From contig NZ_BOON01000005.1 in the NCBI RefSeq assembly GCF_016863255.1, positions 124,001-188,000 of the forward strand: a stretch of DNA of 64,000 nt, written 5' to 3'. Source of the stretch: Planosporangium mesophilum. Its GTDB lineage: Bacteria; Actinomycetota; Actinomycetes; Mycobacteriales; Micromonosporaceae. Position 1 is the first letter of the stretch; the number at the start of each line of letters is the position of its first letter. The notes below the pieces were generated by a model, which saw only the letters and a program-made list of their open reading frames with translations, did no database searches and was not told the DNA's origin. Shown here in pieces: positions 53,260 through 62,271 of the stretch. The translations under genes and the position numbers were made by a program.

Positions 53260-54813
53260 GTGCGACTCGACGACTGGTTCCTGCTAGCGCAGGAGCGCGG
53301 CAACCCTGCGACCTCGCTCGACTCGCGTCACCCGGACGGCGCGGCGTGGACCACCGGCAACCGGGTACGGCCGCTCGTGCACGGCGCTACGTACTTCGCC
53401 GAACTGCTCGCGGCGATCCGACGGATGCGAGCCGGCGACCTGCTCGTGTTCTCCGACTGGCGGGGTGACCCGGACGAGCGGCTGGACGGGCCCGGTACCG
53501 AGGTCGGCCGCGTGCTCTGCGACGCGGCCCGGCGCGGCGTCGTGGTCAAGGGCCTGATCTGGCGCTCGCACCTGGACAAGTTCCAGTTCAGCGAGGCCGA
53601 GAACCGCCACCTCGGTGAGGAGATCGAGGCGGCCGGCGGCGAGTGCCTGCTCGACATGCGGGTACGCAACGGCGGCTCGCACCACCAGAAGTTCGTGGTC
53701 CTGCGCCACCCCGGCCGCCCCGAACTGGACGTCGCCTACGTCGGCGGGATCGACCTCTGCCACAGCCGGCGCGACGACGCCGACCACCGGGGCGACCCCC
53801 AGGCGTTGTCGATGGCGGCCGAGTACGGGCCCCGCCCGCCCTGGCACGACGTGCAGGTGGAGATCCGCGGGCCGGCGGTCGGCGACGTCGAGACGGTGTT
53901 CCGGGAGCGCTGGGAGGACCCCGCGCCACTCACCCGCAACCCGCTCCATCTGGCGCGCGACCGGATCCAGGGCGAGGACGTCACGCCCGACCCGCTGCCC
54001 GAGCGGCTGCCCGACCCGCCCGCCTGCGGCGACCACGCGGTCCAGTTGCTCCGCACGTACCCGTACCGCCGCTCCGGGTACGCCTTCGCACCGCAGGGTG
54101 AGCGCAGCATCGCCCGGGGCTACCGCAAGGTGCTGGCCCGCGCCGATCGACTGGTCTACTTCGAGGACCAGTACCTGTGGTCGAAGGAGGTCGTGGAGAC
54201 GTTCGCCGAGGCGCTCGCGGACCGGCCGGAGCTGCGGATGATCGCGGTCGTACCCCGCTTCAGCGACCAGGAGGGCCGGGTCTCGAAGACCGCGCAGGAG
54301 TACGGCCGGATGCGGGCGATGCGGACGCTGTTCGACGTCGGCGGCGACCGGGTGGCGGTGTACTGCCCGGAGAACCATCAGGGCACGCCGGTGTACGTGC
54401 ACGCGAAGGTGGTCGTCGTCGACGACGTGTGGGCGATGGTCGGCTCCGACAACGTGAATCTGCGATCGTGGACGTACGACTCGGAGCTGTCCTGCGCGGT
54501 CCTGGACCCGACCGGGGCGTACGCGCGCGACCTACGGCTGACGCTGGCACGCGAGCACCTGGACCGGGCCGACGGTGACGACGAGGACCTGCGCGACCCG
54601 GGGGCCGCGTTCGACGCGTTCGACGCGAGCGCCCGCAAGCTGGACGACTGGTACGCGGCGGGCCGGGTCCGGCCGCGCCCGCCCGGCCGGCTGCGCAGGT
54701 ACACGCCGCCGGTACTGAAGCCGGCGACGGCCATCTGGGCCCGCCCGGTGTACCGGCTGATCGCCGACCCCGACGGCCGGCCCGCCGCCCTCCGCCGCCG
54801 GCAGGAGTTCTGA
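53260..54813 (+). CDS. Phospholipase D-family protein
   Basis: A 517-residue enzyme with two HKD motifs, SHHQKFVVLRHP and VHAKVVVVDDVWAMVGSDN, each keeping His, Lys and the following acidic residue. The N-terminus begins VRLDDWFLLAQERGN and has no signal peptide, so it is cytoplasmic unless exported otherwise. It could hydrolyse phosphodiesters or transfer phosphatidyl groups. The GTG at 53260 has GGGGAGG 6 bases before it and was preferred to GTG 53221 and ATG 53245. Confidence 0.87.
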   Translation: MRLDDWFLLAQERGNPATSLDSRHPDGAAWTTGNRVRPLVHGATYFAELLAAIRRMRAGDLLVFSDWRGDPDERLDGPGTEVGRVLCDAARRGVVVKGLIWRSHLDKFQFSEAENRHLGEEIEAAGGECLLDMRVRNGGSHHQKFVVLRHPGRPELDVAYVGGIDLCHSRRDDADHRGDPQALSMAAEYGPRPPWHDVQVEIRGPAVGDVETVFRERWEDPAPLTRNPLHLARDRIQGEDVTPDPLPERLPDPPACGDHAVQLLRTYPYRRSGYAFAPQGERSIARGYRKVLARADRLVYFEDQYLWSKEVVETFAEALADRPELRMIAVVPRFSDQEGRVSKTAQEYGRMRAMRTLFDVGGDRVAVYCPENHQGTPVYVHAKVVVVDDVWAMVGSDNVNLRSWTYDSELSCAVLDPTGAYARDLRLTLAREHLDRADGDDEDLRDPGAAFDAFDASARKLDDWYAAGRVRPRPPGRLRRYTPPVLKPATAIWARPVYRLIADPDGRPAALRRRQEF

Positions 54814-54854
54814 CGCGGCAGTTCTGGCGGCGGCGGTCGTTGTGCCGGGTGGTC

Positions 54855-55094
54855 TCAGGTCCGTCCGACCAACGCCCGCTCGGCCGCCGCCTTCAGGGCA
54901 TCGGCCAGCGCCGGCACCTCGGCGGCGCCGTACACCAGCAGGAACTGCCGGTCCTCGCCGCTCTCGCGCTCCGTCGCGGTGGCCCGCTCCACAACCACCT
55001 GGGTGCTGACCACGCCCTGGTCGGTGGAGACGTCCATGTCGGCTACGCCCACGTCGACCTGGCGAACGAAGAGTTCCTCAAGCTCATCGGCCAT
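54855..55094 (-). CDS. Conserved hypothetical protein (79 residues)
   Basis: An acidic cytoplasmic protein with a predicted beta-strand pattern (RQVDVGVADMDVS, TQVVVERATATE, RQFLLVYGAAEV) ending in a helix (ALADALKAAAERALVGRT). There is no recognised domain. Third-position GC is coding-like. It is convergent with the phospholipase D gene. The 260-base stretch after it (55095-55354) shows no gene or RNA I can support. Confidence 0.55.
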   Translation of the reverse strand: MADELEELFVRQVDVGVADMDVSTDQGVVSTQVVVERATATERESGEDRQFLLVYGAAEVPALADALKAAAERALVGRT

Positions 55095-55354
55095 GCCGAA
55101 ACGCTATGTCGGTGCCCGCCACGGCTACCTCGCCCGATCCGGGTGATGTCCCCGGTCCCGAATGAGATCAGCGGCGCCGGGTGGGTGGCCTGAAGTGGAA
55201 CCCGGACTGTGGTGACGGGAACCGGTCGACGTCCTCCTCGACGTCGCCGGCATGCCATACGAAGGCAAAGGTCCAGTACACGGGGTTCGACTGCCCTCTC
55301 CCCCACCGGGTAAACGCAGCACATCGATCGAACAACGACGATGTGGCGTGAGCG

Positions 55355-55780
55355 TCACCGGCTCGGTTCGCCGTGCTGCATGGACATCTCCAGCCGAACC
55401 GTCGTCCCGCCGTCGCCACTGTGAACCTCGACGTGATCGGTCAATTCCGTGGCGAGCCACATGCCTCGACCGCCGTCGAGATCATCGGGCGGCGGCAGGG
55501 TGATCGTCACTGAGCGCGGTATTCCTGGTCCCTGGTCGCTGACCTCGGCGATCAACCGACGTGCGTCGTCCTGAATGACGACGAGCTCGCCGCTTCCCCC
55601 GGCGTGCCGGATGGTATTGGTGACCGCTTCGTTGACCGCGAGCGCGAAATCCTCGGCGCGTCGGGTGTCCAGGCCGGCGCGGGCTGCCAGGTGTAACACG
55701 TGTCTGCGCAGCTCGGTTACGTTACCGAGCGTGATGACTTCATCGATCAAGGTTCGTTGATCGTCATCCTCGACACTCAT
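55355..55780 (-). CDS. Anti-sigma regulatory serine kinase, RsbW-like (GHKL)
   Basis: A 141-residue GHKL ATPase. The N box is FALAVNEAVTNTIRHAGGSG, G1 is VSDQGPGIP and G2 is DLDGGRGMWLATELTDHV. This complete ATPase would phosphorylate an STAS antagonist and bind a sigma factor. The ATG at 55780 has GAGGGGA in front. With the SpoIIE-like phosphatase and the STAS protein upstream on the same strand it makes a full partner-switching set, apart from the sigma factor itself. Confidence 0.87.
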   Translation of the reverse strand: MSVEDDDQRTLIDEVITLGNVTELRRHVLHLAARAGLDTRRAEDFALAVNEAVTNTIRHAGGSGELVVIQDDARRLIAEVSDQGPGIPRSVTITLPPPDDLDGGRGMWLATELTDHVEVHSGDGGTTVRLEMSMQHGEPSR

Positions 55781-55939
55781 CAGCGTTCTCCCCTCGACCA
55801 AGCCACCACCCGCCCATACCCGGAAAGACCAGGACAGGAAACCCTGTCAACGACAGAGTTGAGCTACTCGGCCCGACCTGGCCGCACGTCGCTGAGGAGG
55901 CTCGCCGGTATCAGAGGCAGATTCCGCAGGAGATAGCGA

Positions 55940-57157
55940 CTACTGGTGGCCGTTATGAAGGACGAGGATGGCGACGTCGTCTTTCGTGGGTTCGTCGCCG
56001 ATGAGGGCGGCCATGAGGGTGGCGCACACCCGCTCAGCCGATCCGGGGGTCAGCGCGCCGACGAGAAGCTCGAGACCTTGGTCGATGGGTCGAGTGGGCC
56101 GTTCGATGAGCCCGTCGGTGTAGAAGAGCACGAGGCTGTCGTGGGTCAGCGGCACGTCTACGGTGCGGCGGCGAGTGTAGGGGTAGGCGCCGAGGGGCAG
56201 GTCCACCGGCACGTCGAGCAGCCGGGCCGGTCGGCCGGGCTCGGCGAGGACAGGTGGCAGGTGCCCGGCGACGGACATGACGGCCTGATCGCGGGTCGGG
56301 TCGAGCACGGCATAGACGACGGTGGCCATGGCGTCGGGTTCAAAGAGCTGGATCTTGCGGTCGAGGCGGGTCAGGACCTCGGCGGGGTCATTGGATTCCA
56401 ACGCGTACGCGCGTAGTGCGCTGCGGATACGGCTCATGACCACGGCGGCTTGCAGACCGTTACCGGCCACATCGCCGATAACGGCTCCGACATGGCCAGA
56501 GGGCAGAACAAACAGGTCGTACCAGTCGCCGCCGACTCCGACCTCGGCGCCGGGAACATACCGAGCGGCCGCGTCGATACCGTCAATCATGCCTAACCGG
56601 CCGGGCAGGAGACTACGTTGCAGGGCCACCGTGGTGGCGCGGTCGATGCTGGCCAACCGGGCCTGGGTGGCGAGGCTGATTCGGTCCGCGACCCGTTGCA
56701 GCAGGTCCACGTCGTCATCGGAGAACCAACGAGGGGTTAGCGTGCCGACGTGCAGAACACCGATGACACGTCCGGCCACGATCATCGGTACGCCGAGCAT
56801 CGAAGCGATCCCCTTGTCGAGCAGGATCGGGTTGACCACATTGGTGGGGTCGACGTGCTCGATGCGTACGGGTTGTCCGCCGGCGGCCACCCGGCCAGCG
56901 AAACCGGCGCCGACCGGTATCCGCACTCCTTGGCGAACTTCTTCTTCGAGGCCCCGAGCCGCGGTGGCAACGAGTTGCTGACCGGAGGGATCCAGGAGAA
57001 GAACCGTGGCGGTGTCGACGTTCAGGATTTCCCGCACACGGTCCAGGAGTTCGACGAGTAGATCCTCGACGTCCAGGTGCGACAGGGCCGCGTCGGTCAC
57101 CGCTTGTAGGCGGCGCAGTCTCTCACTGCTGTATGAGGTGTCCGGCTCAGTCGTCAC
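55940..57157 (-). CDS. GAF-SpoIIE (PP2C) serine phosphatase
   Basis: A 405-residue sensor phosphatase. A GAF domain at about 25-170 (LVELLDRVREILNVDTATVL) receives the signal. The SpoIIE/PP2C domain has RSLLPGRL, VGGDWYDLFVLP, the metal aspartates in GDVAGNGLQAA and FYTDGLIERP. It would dephosphorylate an STAS protein such as its neighbour. The GTG at 57157 was chosen at the start of coding similarity. TACGAT lies 6 bases upstream, suggesting a leaderless message. Confidence 0.88.
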   Translation of the reverse strand: MTTEPDTSYSSERLRRLQAVTDAALSHLDVEDLLVELLDRVREILNVDTATVLLLDPSGQQLVATAARGLEEEVRQGVRIPVGAGFAGRVAAGGQPVRIEHVDPTNVVNPILLDKGIASMLGVPMIVAGRVIGVLHVGTLTPRWFSDDDVDLLQRVADRISLATQARLASIDRATTVALQRSLLPGRLGMIDGIDAAARYVPGAEVGVGGDWYDLFVLPSGHVGAVIGDVAGNGLQAAVVMSRIRSALRAYALESNDPAEVLTRLDRKIQLFEPDAMATVVYAVLDPTRDQAVMSVAGHLPPVLAEPGRPARLLDVPVDLPLGAYPYTRRRTVDVPLTHDSLVLFYTDGLIERPTRPIDQGLELLVGALTPGSAERVCATLMAALIGDEPTKDDVAILVLHNGHQ

Positions 57158-57274
57158 GCCCGAATCGTAGCTACGCCGGATTTGTCCAGCGTCGGCCGCC
57201 GGACAGGACCCGGCGACGGTCACACAACCAACGTTCCCGCTGAGACCGCCGCAACCAGACGGCGCCCAGCGACG

Positions 57275-57604
57275 TCAGCGGCCCTCGGTCCCCTGGTAGG
57301 CGAGATGCTCCCGCACGCCCGATAGGTCCAGGATCCGGCGTGCTACGCCCCGAGGAGCATCGACGAGGTAGCTCTTGGCCCTTTCCTCGGCTGACCGACG
57401 CCCCTTCAACAGGACCCTGATGCCGGACGAGTCAAGGAAGGTCACCTCGGTCAGGTCAACGACGATGCCTGGAACATCGTCTGCCTCCAGGCCGGCAGCA
57501 ATCCCCTGTTGCAGGACGTCCGCCGTAGCGAGGTCGACCTCACCGGTCACGATCAGGTACAGAATCCCTCCGTCGCGACGATCCGTCGAGACTGTCAGGG
57601 TCAT
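57275..57604 (-). CDS. STAS-domain anti-sigma factor antagonist
   Basis: A 109-residue anti-anti-sigma factor. The phospho-acceptor serine is in VTFLDSSGIRVLLKGRR. The N-terminal strand pair is LYLIVTGEVDLATADVLQQG. When dephosphorylated it would capture the RsbW-like protein. It stands first in the order STAS, GAF-SpoIIE, RsbW, on one strand. The gap from here to the tRNA gene (57605-57850) has no gene I can support. Confidence 0.9.
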   Translation of the reverse strand: MTLTVSTDRRDGGILYLIVTGEVDLATADVLQQGIAAGLEADDVPGIVVDLTEVTFLDSSGIRVLLKGRRSAEERAKSYLVDAPRGVARRILDLSGVREHLAYQGTEGR

Positions 57605-57850
57605 TGTCGCTCCTCAGCCGGCTCTTGGGTGGCGCCGGGACGCACACCCGATGTCTGGATTATGCAGGGAGGATGGGTAACCGATGAAGTCGCCGGTCAT
57701 GGGAAGAGTCTCGCCGGCTCGGTCAGAGGAAGCGCCGGCAAGGTCACGACCGGTCTTCCCGCGCCCTGGCCCTCGCCCCGACCGGGTCGCCTCACCGCTC
57801 GCCGGGCGCCGGGCGGCCCTACGACCCGCGGTGCGGCTACGGGAGACGCG

Positions 57851-57887
57851 AAAACGCCCCCTCAGATGATCTCTGAGGGGGCGTTTT
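57851..57887 (-). terminator. Terminator of the initiator tRNA gene
   Basis: A perfect 16-bp stem (AAAACGCCCCCTCAGA at 57851-57866, complement at 57872-57887) ends in TTTT on the minus strand, 4 bases after the CCA end of the tRNA. Confidence 0.9.
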
Positions 57888-57890
57888 CCC

Positions 57891-57967
57891 TGGTAGCGGG
57901 GAGAGGATTTGAACCTCTGACCTCTGGGTTATGAGCCCAGCGAGCTACCGAGCTGCTCCACCCCGCG
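57891..57967 (-). tRNA. Initiator tRNA-fMet (anticodon CAT)
   Basis: A 77-base tRNA with CCA encoded. The anticodon loop is CTCATAA. Three G:C pairs (GGG/CCC) sit next to it in the anticodon stem, and the first acceptor position is a C:U mismatch (5' CGCGGGG, 3' CCCCGCTACCA). Both are hallmarks of initiator tRNA. The T loop is GGTTCAAATCC. Confidence 0.97.
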
Positions 57968-58058
57968 TCGCCTGGTAAACATTAGCGCACCGGTCTCTGA
58001 TCGCCAAACCGGCCTCGGGTGGCCTAGGTCACCGCCGTCCCGCGGCCGTCCCAGGGCC

Positions 58059-58108
58059 CGATCTTGGACAGTGGTGCAGCCTGGAGGTGGCACCACTGTC
58101 CAAGATCG
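58059..58108. repeat. Dispersed hairpin repeat, family 1-related, copy C
   Basis: Perfect 19-bp arms (CGATCTTGGACAGTGGTGC at 58059-58077, complement at 58090-58108) enclose a 12-base loop. The outer GATCTTGGACA matches copies A and B, but the inner part differs. It lies 12 bases after the UPF0182 gene. Confidence 0.8.
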
Positions 58109-58120
58109 CGAAGAGCGACG

Positions 58121-61081
58121 CTACGGACTGGACGGGCGGGACGGGCTGGACGACGGCGCCGCGGTACCTGCCGGCTGCGCTCCCCCGCCGGACGCCTGCT
58201 GCGCCGCCTGGTACGCCTTCACCGCGTCGTCCAGGGCCTTCAGCGCCTGCCCGTACTTGTCGAAGTCACCGCTCTGCTGTGCCGCCCGCAGGTCGCTGAT
58301 CGCCTGCTGGATCCGGTTCGCCGCCTCGGCCACCGCTCCGGTCTGTGGCGCCGGCGGCGCCGTGGTCGGCGGCGGTGTCGGCGACCCGCTGCTCGGCGGC
58401 TGCCCCGCCCCCTGCTTGACCAGGCTGTCGATGGCCCCCTGCAGGGTGTCCTCGTACGCCACGTACTTGCCGTAGCTGACCAGGACCTTACGCATCAGCG
58501 CGTACGAGTTCTCGGTGGTGCTGCGGATGTAGAGCGGCTCGACGTACAGCATGCCGCCCGCCACCGGCAGGGACAGCAGGTTGCCGTAGACCGGTTTGGA
58601 GCTCTGGTTGCGGAACTGCGTCAGATCCCTGGTGACCTCCGGGATGCTGGTCATGTTCTGCTGGACCTGGCTCGGCCCCTCCGTGCCGCTGCCCTCGGGC
58701 ATCTGGAGCAGTTGGATCTGCGGCTTCCCGTTCACCAGCGAGGCCGAGATCAGCGCCGCCAGGTTGTTGAGCCGGTTCCGCGGCGTCATCACCGCGGTCA
58801 GCTGGAACTGGGGCTGCTCCTGGCCGGGGAACTGGGCGACCAGGTAGTACGGCGGCTGCTTCTGCGCGCGCTTCTCCGGATCCGGCGACGGGTCGTCGGG
58901 CACCTGCCAGAAGTTCGGCCCGGAGAAGAACTGGTCGGGCGCTGTCACGTGGTACCGGGCCAGCAGCTCACGCTGGACCTTGAACTGGTCCTCCGGGTAC
59001 CGGAAGTGCTTCTCCAACTCGGCCGGGATGTTCTTGCGCGGCTCGATCAGCTTGCCGCCGAACGCCTGGTTCCACGCCTTGAGGACCGGGTCGCTGTCGT
59101 CGTAGCTGTACAGCTTCACCGTGCCGTCGTAGGCGTCGACCGTGGCCTTGACCGAGTTGCGCAGGTAGGTCACCTCCTCACGGGCCTGCGCGAAGGTACC
59201 GGTACCGGTCTGGGCGTCGCTGGTGGCGTCGCGGAGGTTGACCCGCTGCGAGTACGGGTACGTCGACGAGGTCGTGTAGCCGTCGAGGATCCAGACCACC
59301 CGCCCGTTGATCACGGCCGGGTACGGGTCGCCGTCCAGCTTCAGGAACGGCGCCACCTTCTCGACCCGGTCGCGCGGCGTGCGCTCGTACAGCAGCTTGG
59401 AGTTGTTGTTGAAGACGCTTGACAGCAGGAAGTTCGTCTCGCGGTACTTCGCGGCGTAGAGCAGCCGGCGCCAGTACGCGCCGACCCCCACCCCGCCCTT
59501 GCCGTCGTAGCTGAAGTACTGGTCGGCTCCGCTCGTCGGCCGGTCGAACTCGGCGTCCTTGCCCGCGGGGCCGCCCACGATCGCGTACTCGCTCATCCGC
59601 TCGCCGTAGTAGATGCGCGGCTGGGTCGTGTTGATCTGCTCGGTCGGCGTCGAGCACGACTCGCTGCCCGCCGGCTTCTTGTTGTCGGTGCTGGCGTCGT
59701 TGAGGAAGCCGGAGACGAACAGCGGCTGGCCGCCGCAGACGATCCGGTTGGCGGGGGCGGCGACGAAGCCGTACCCGTGCGTGTAGACCGTGTGCTTGTT
59801 CTGCCAGTTGCTCTGCTGCGGGCTCAGCCGACCGTAGTTGATCTCCCGTGCGCCGACGACGTAGTCCTGCGTCGCGCCCTCGAACGGGTACCGGTCGATG
59901 TCGAGCTTGTCGCCGAAGTCGTAGAAGCCGCGCGCCTGCTGTAACTGGGTGTACGTGTCGGAGATGACCGCCGGGTCGAGCAGCCGGACGTTGGGCACCG
60001 TCCCCTTGTCCGCGGCGAGGTCCGCGGGCGGCACGGTGTTCGCCGCGCCGTAGGCGGTCACCTTCACGTCGTTCAGCCCGTACGCCTGGCGGGTCGCCTC
60101 GATGCTGCGCTGGATGTAGGGCGGCTCCTTGCTCAGCGGGCTCGGCTGGACGGTGAACGACTGCACCGCGTACGGGTAGACCCCGCCGATCGCGACCGCC
60201 GAGATGACGAGCAGGCCCAGCGCCACGCCGGGCCACAGCAGGCTGCGCATCCAGGCGTTGGAGAAGACCAGGATCGCGATCGCGACCACCACCGAGATCC
60301 ACGCGAGGATCTCCTTGGCCGGCAGCAGCGCGTTGATGTCGGTGTACCCGGCGCCGGAGACGTCCGCGCTGTCGTTGTGCCCGAGCAGCAGCCCGCGCCG
60401 GTCGAGGTAGTACGCAACGGCCTTGAGCAGGACGAACATCGCGACGAGCGCGGTGAGATGTGCCCTCGCGGCGACCGTCATCCGTTCCCCGGCCCCCTGC
60501 AGGCGTACGCCGCCGAACAGGTAGTGCATCGCCAACGCGCCGAGCACCGAGACGACGACGGCGGTGAAGGCGGCGCCGAGCAGGTAGCGCCAGAACGGGT
60601 ACTCGAAGACGTAGAACCCCACGTCCAGGCCGAACTGCGGATCCTTGACCCCGAACCGCTGGGCGTTGGAGAAGAGCATCCACTGCTGCCAGCGTCCCTG
60701 CGCCGACAGGCCTGCGAACAGCCCGACCAGCACGGCGAAGCCGGTGATCCAGGTGCCGACCCGGGGGGCCAGCAGCAGCCGGTACCGGTCAAGCGCCTGC
60801 TGTTCGAGCGAGTGCGGACGCAGCAGCGGGCGCATCCGGTAGGCCAGGTACAGGTTGGCCGCGACGATCACCGCCATGCCGACACCGAAGATCGCGAACA
60901 GCACCAGCCGCGTGGTGAGCACGCCGCTGAAGACCTGGCGGTAGTGCACCTCGTCGAACCAGAGCCAGTCGGTCCACGCGTCGATCATGCGGTCGAACAG
61001 CGTGAACAGCAGGAACAGCACGGCCAGAACGACGATCGTCACCCGGCCCCGCCGGTTCACCCTGGCCATGGGGGTACGCAT
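58121..61081 (-). CDS. UPF0182 family membrane protein
   Basis: A 986-residue integral membrane protein with seven helices in the first 300 residues. A large extracytoplasmic domain (about 310-900) follows, then a Pro/Ala/Ser-rich low-complexity tail with one helical segment. The family is conserved across actinobacteria (M. tuberculosis Rv3193c) and its function is unknown. The ATG at 61081 was chosen, with GTG 61087 and ATG 61069 possible. It is followed in the same order as in mycobacteria by the PDZ-Lon protein and the zinc metalloprotease. Confidence 0.88.
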   Translation of the reverse strand: MRTPMARVNRRGRVTIVVLAVLFLLFTLFDRMIDAWTDWLWFDEVHYRQVFSGVLTTRLVLFAIFGVGMAVIVAANLYLAYRMRPLLRPHSLEQQALDRYRLLLAPRVGTWITGFAVLVGLFAGLSAQGRWQQWMLFSNAQRFGVKDPQFGLDVGFYVFEYPFWRYLLGAAFTAVVVSVLGALAMHYLFGGVRLQGAGERMTVAARAHLTALVAMFVLLKAVAYYLDRRGLLLGHNDSADVSGAGYTDINALLPAKEILAWISVVVAIAILVFSNAWMRSLLWPGVALGLLVISAVAIGGVYPYAVQSFTVQPSPLSKEPPYIQRSIEATRQAYGLNDVKVTAYGAANTVPPADLAADKGTVPNVRLLDPAVISDTYTQLQQARGFYDFGDKLDIDRYPFEGATQDYVVGAREINYGRLSPQQSNWQNKHTVYTHGYGFVAAPANRIVCGGQPLFVSGFLNDASTDNKKPAGSESCSTPTEQINTTQPRIYYGERMSEYAIVGGPAGKDAEFDRPTSGADQYFSYDGKGGVGVGAYWRRLLYAAKYRETNFLLSSVFNNNSKLLYERTPRDRVEKVAPFLKLDGDPYPAVINGRVVWILDGYTTSSTYPYSQRVNLRDATSDAQTGTGTFAQAREEVTYLRNSVKATVDAYDGTVKLYSYDDSDPVLKAWNQAFGGKLIEPRKNIPAELEKHFRYPEDQFKVQRELLARYHVTAPDQFFSGPNFWQVPDDPSPDPEKRAQKQPPYYLVAQFPGQEQPQFQLTAVMTPRNRLNNLAALISASLVNGKPQIQLLQMPEGSGTEGPSQVQQNMTSIPEVTRDLTQFRNQSSKPVYGNLLSLPVAGGMLYVEPLYIRSTTENSYALMRKVLVSYGKYVAYEDTLQGAIDSLVKQGAGQPPSSGSPTPPPTTAPPAPQTGAVAEAANRIQQAISDLRAAQQSGDFDKYGQALKALDDAVKAYQAAQQASGGGAQPAGTAAPSSSPSRPSSP

Positions 61082-61185
61082 TACCACGGTCGACTCCGCC
61101 CGCTCGCGTCACGAAAACGCCACCAGCGTACGGGTTCGAGTCACGTACAGCGCCCGGCCTGCGCCGGTCTAGACCAAACCGACGC

Positions 61186-62208
61186 TCAGGGGGTGCAGAG
61201 CGCGGGCTGCCGGTGGTCCCGGACGGCCTGGAGCGCGGCGAGCGCGTCGTCCAATGTGGCGACCTTGGCCAGCGGCAGCCCGGGCACCGCGTTGGCCGAC
61301 GCCTCCGCGCAGTTGGCGGCCGGGGTGAGGAACACCTTGGCGCCGTCCCGCTTGGCCGCGACCAGCTTCTGCGGGATGCCTCCGATCGGGCCGACCTTGC
61401 CCTCGTCGTCGATCGTGCCGGTCCCCGCGACCACCTGACCACCGGTCAGGTCGGCCGGGTCGAGCTTGTCGATTATGCCCAGAGTGAACATCAACCCGGC
61501 CGACGGACCGCCGATCTTGTCCAGGTCGATCTTCAGCTGGAACGGGTGCGGCTGCTTCGGCTCCACGGTGACGCCGATCCGCGGATTGCCGTCCTCCGGG
61601 CGCGGGACGATCGTCGCCGTGGCCGCGGCGCCGCCGCGGGTGTACGCGAAGGTACGCGGAGTACCCGCCGGTTTGGACTTGATCGCCTCGGTCAGCTTCG
61701 CCGGGGTCGCCACCGGCGTACCGTCCACCGCCGTGATCACGTCACCCTGCTTGAGGATCCCGTCGGCCGGCGTACCCGCCTTGACCTCGCGGACGGTGAC
61801 CTGCACCGGGTAACCCAGCTTGGTCAGCGCGGCCGTCTCGGCGCTGGTCTGGGAGTCCTTGAAATCCTGCGCGTTCTGCTGGTCGACCTGCTGCTGGGTC
61901 TGGTCCGGCGGGTAGACCAGTTCGCGCGGCACCACGGCGTAGTCGTGCTGCAGCCACCCCCGGACGGCGTCGAAGAGCGTCAGGTCCGTGGTGACGCTCA
62001 CCGTGACCAGGCGCAACTGCCCCGCCGACGTACTCACCGGCGCGCCGGTGACGCTGATGACGTCGTGCTTGTCGGCCTGCCCCAGCGTGTTCACGGTCGG
62101 CCCCGGGCCCAGCGCCACGTAGGGCACCCGGATGGCGAAGAAGGCCTGCCAGAGCAGCAGGGCGAGCAGCACACCGCCGAACAGGACGGTGGCACCACGA
62201 CGTCTCAT
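61186..62208 (-). CDS. PDZ and Lon-type (S16) membrane protease
   Basis: A 340-residue membrane-anchored protease of the YlbL family. One N-terminal helix lies at about 6-28. A PDZ domain occupies about 125-200 (VKAGTPADGILKQGDVITAV). The Lon-like catalytic domain follows, with Ser in IGGPSAGLMFTLG and Lys in KLVAAKRDGAKVFL. The catalytic side is outside the cell. Counterpart of Rv3194c. The ATG at 62208 is used, with GTG 62229 as the alternative. Confidence 0.9.
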   Translation of the reverse strand: MRRRGATVLFGGVLLALLLWQAFFAIRVPYVALGPGPTVNTLGQADKHDVISVTGAPVSTSAGQLRLVTVSVTTDLTLFDAVRGWLQHDYAVVPRELVYPPDQTQQQVDQQNAQDFKDSQTSAETAALTKLGYPVQVTVREVKAGTPADGILKQGDVITAVDGTPVATPAKLTEAIKSKPAGTPRTFAYTRGGAAATATIVPRPEDGNPRIGVTVEPKQPHPFQLKIDLDKIGGPSAGLMFTLGIIDKLDPADLTGGQVVAGTGTIDDEGKVGPIGGIPQKLVAAKRDGAKVFLTPAANCAEASANAVPGLPLAKVATLDDALAALQAVRDHRQPALCTP

Positions 62209-62271
62209 GGCCGCGAGCCTATCCGGCACGCTCCACGGCGACCGCTAGCAGGCATCGCGTACCGTTGAACA

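Noticed and set aside
55168-55419. Frame and tRNA-like GGGGTTCGACT string in the 55.1-55.4 kb gap
   Set aside because: The string resembles a T loop, but no acceptor, D or anticodon arms can be folded around it. The open frame has no start signal.
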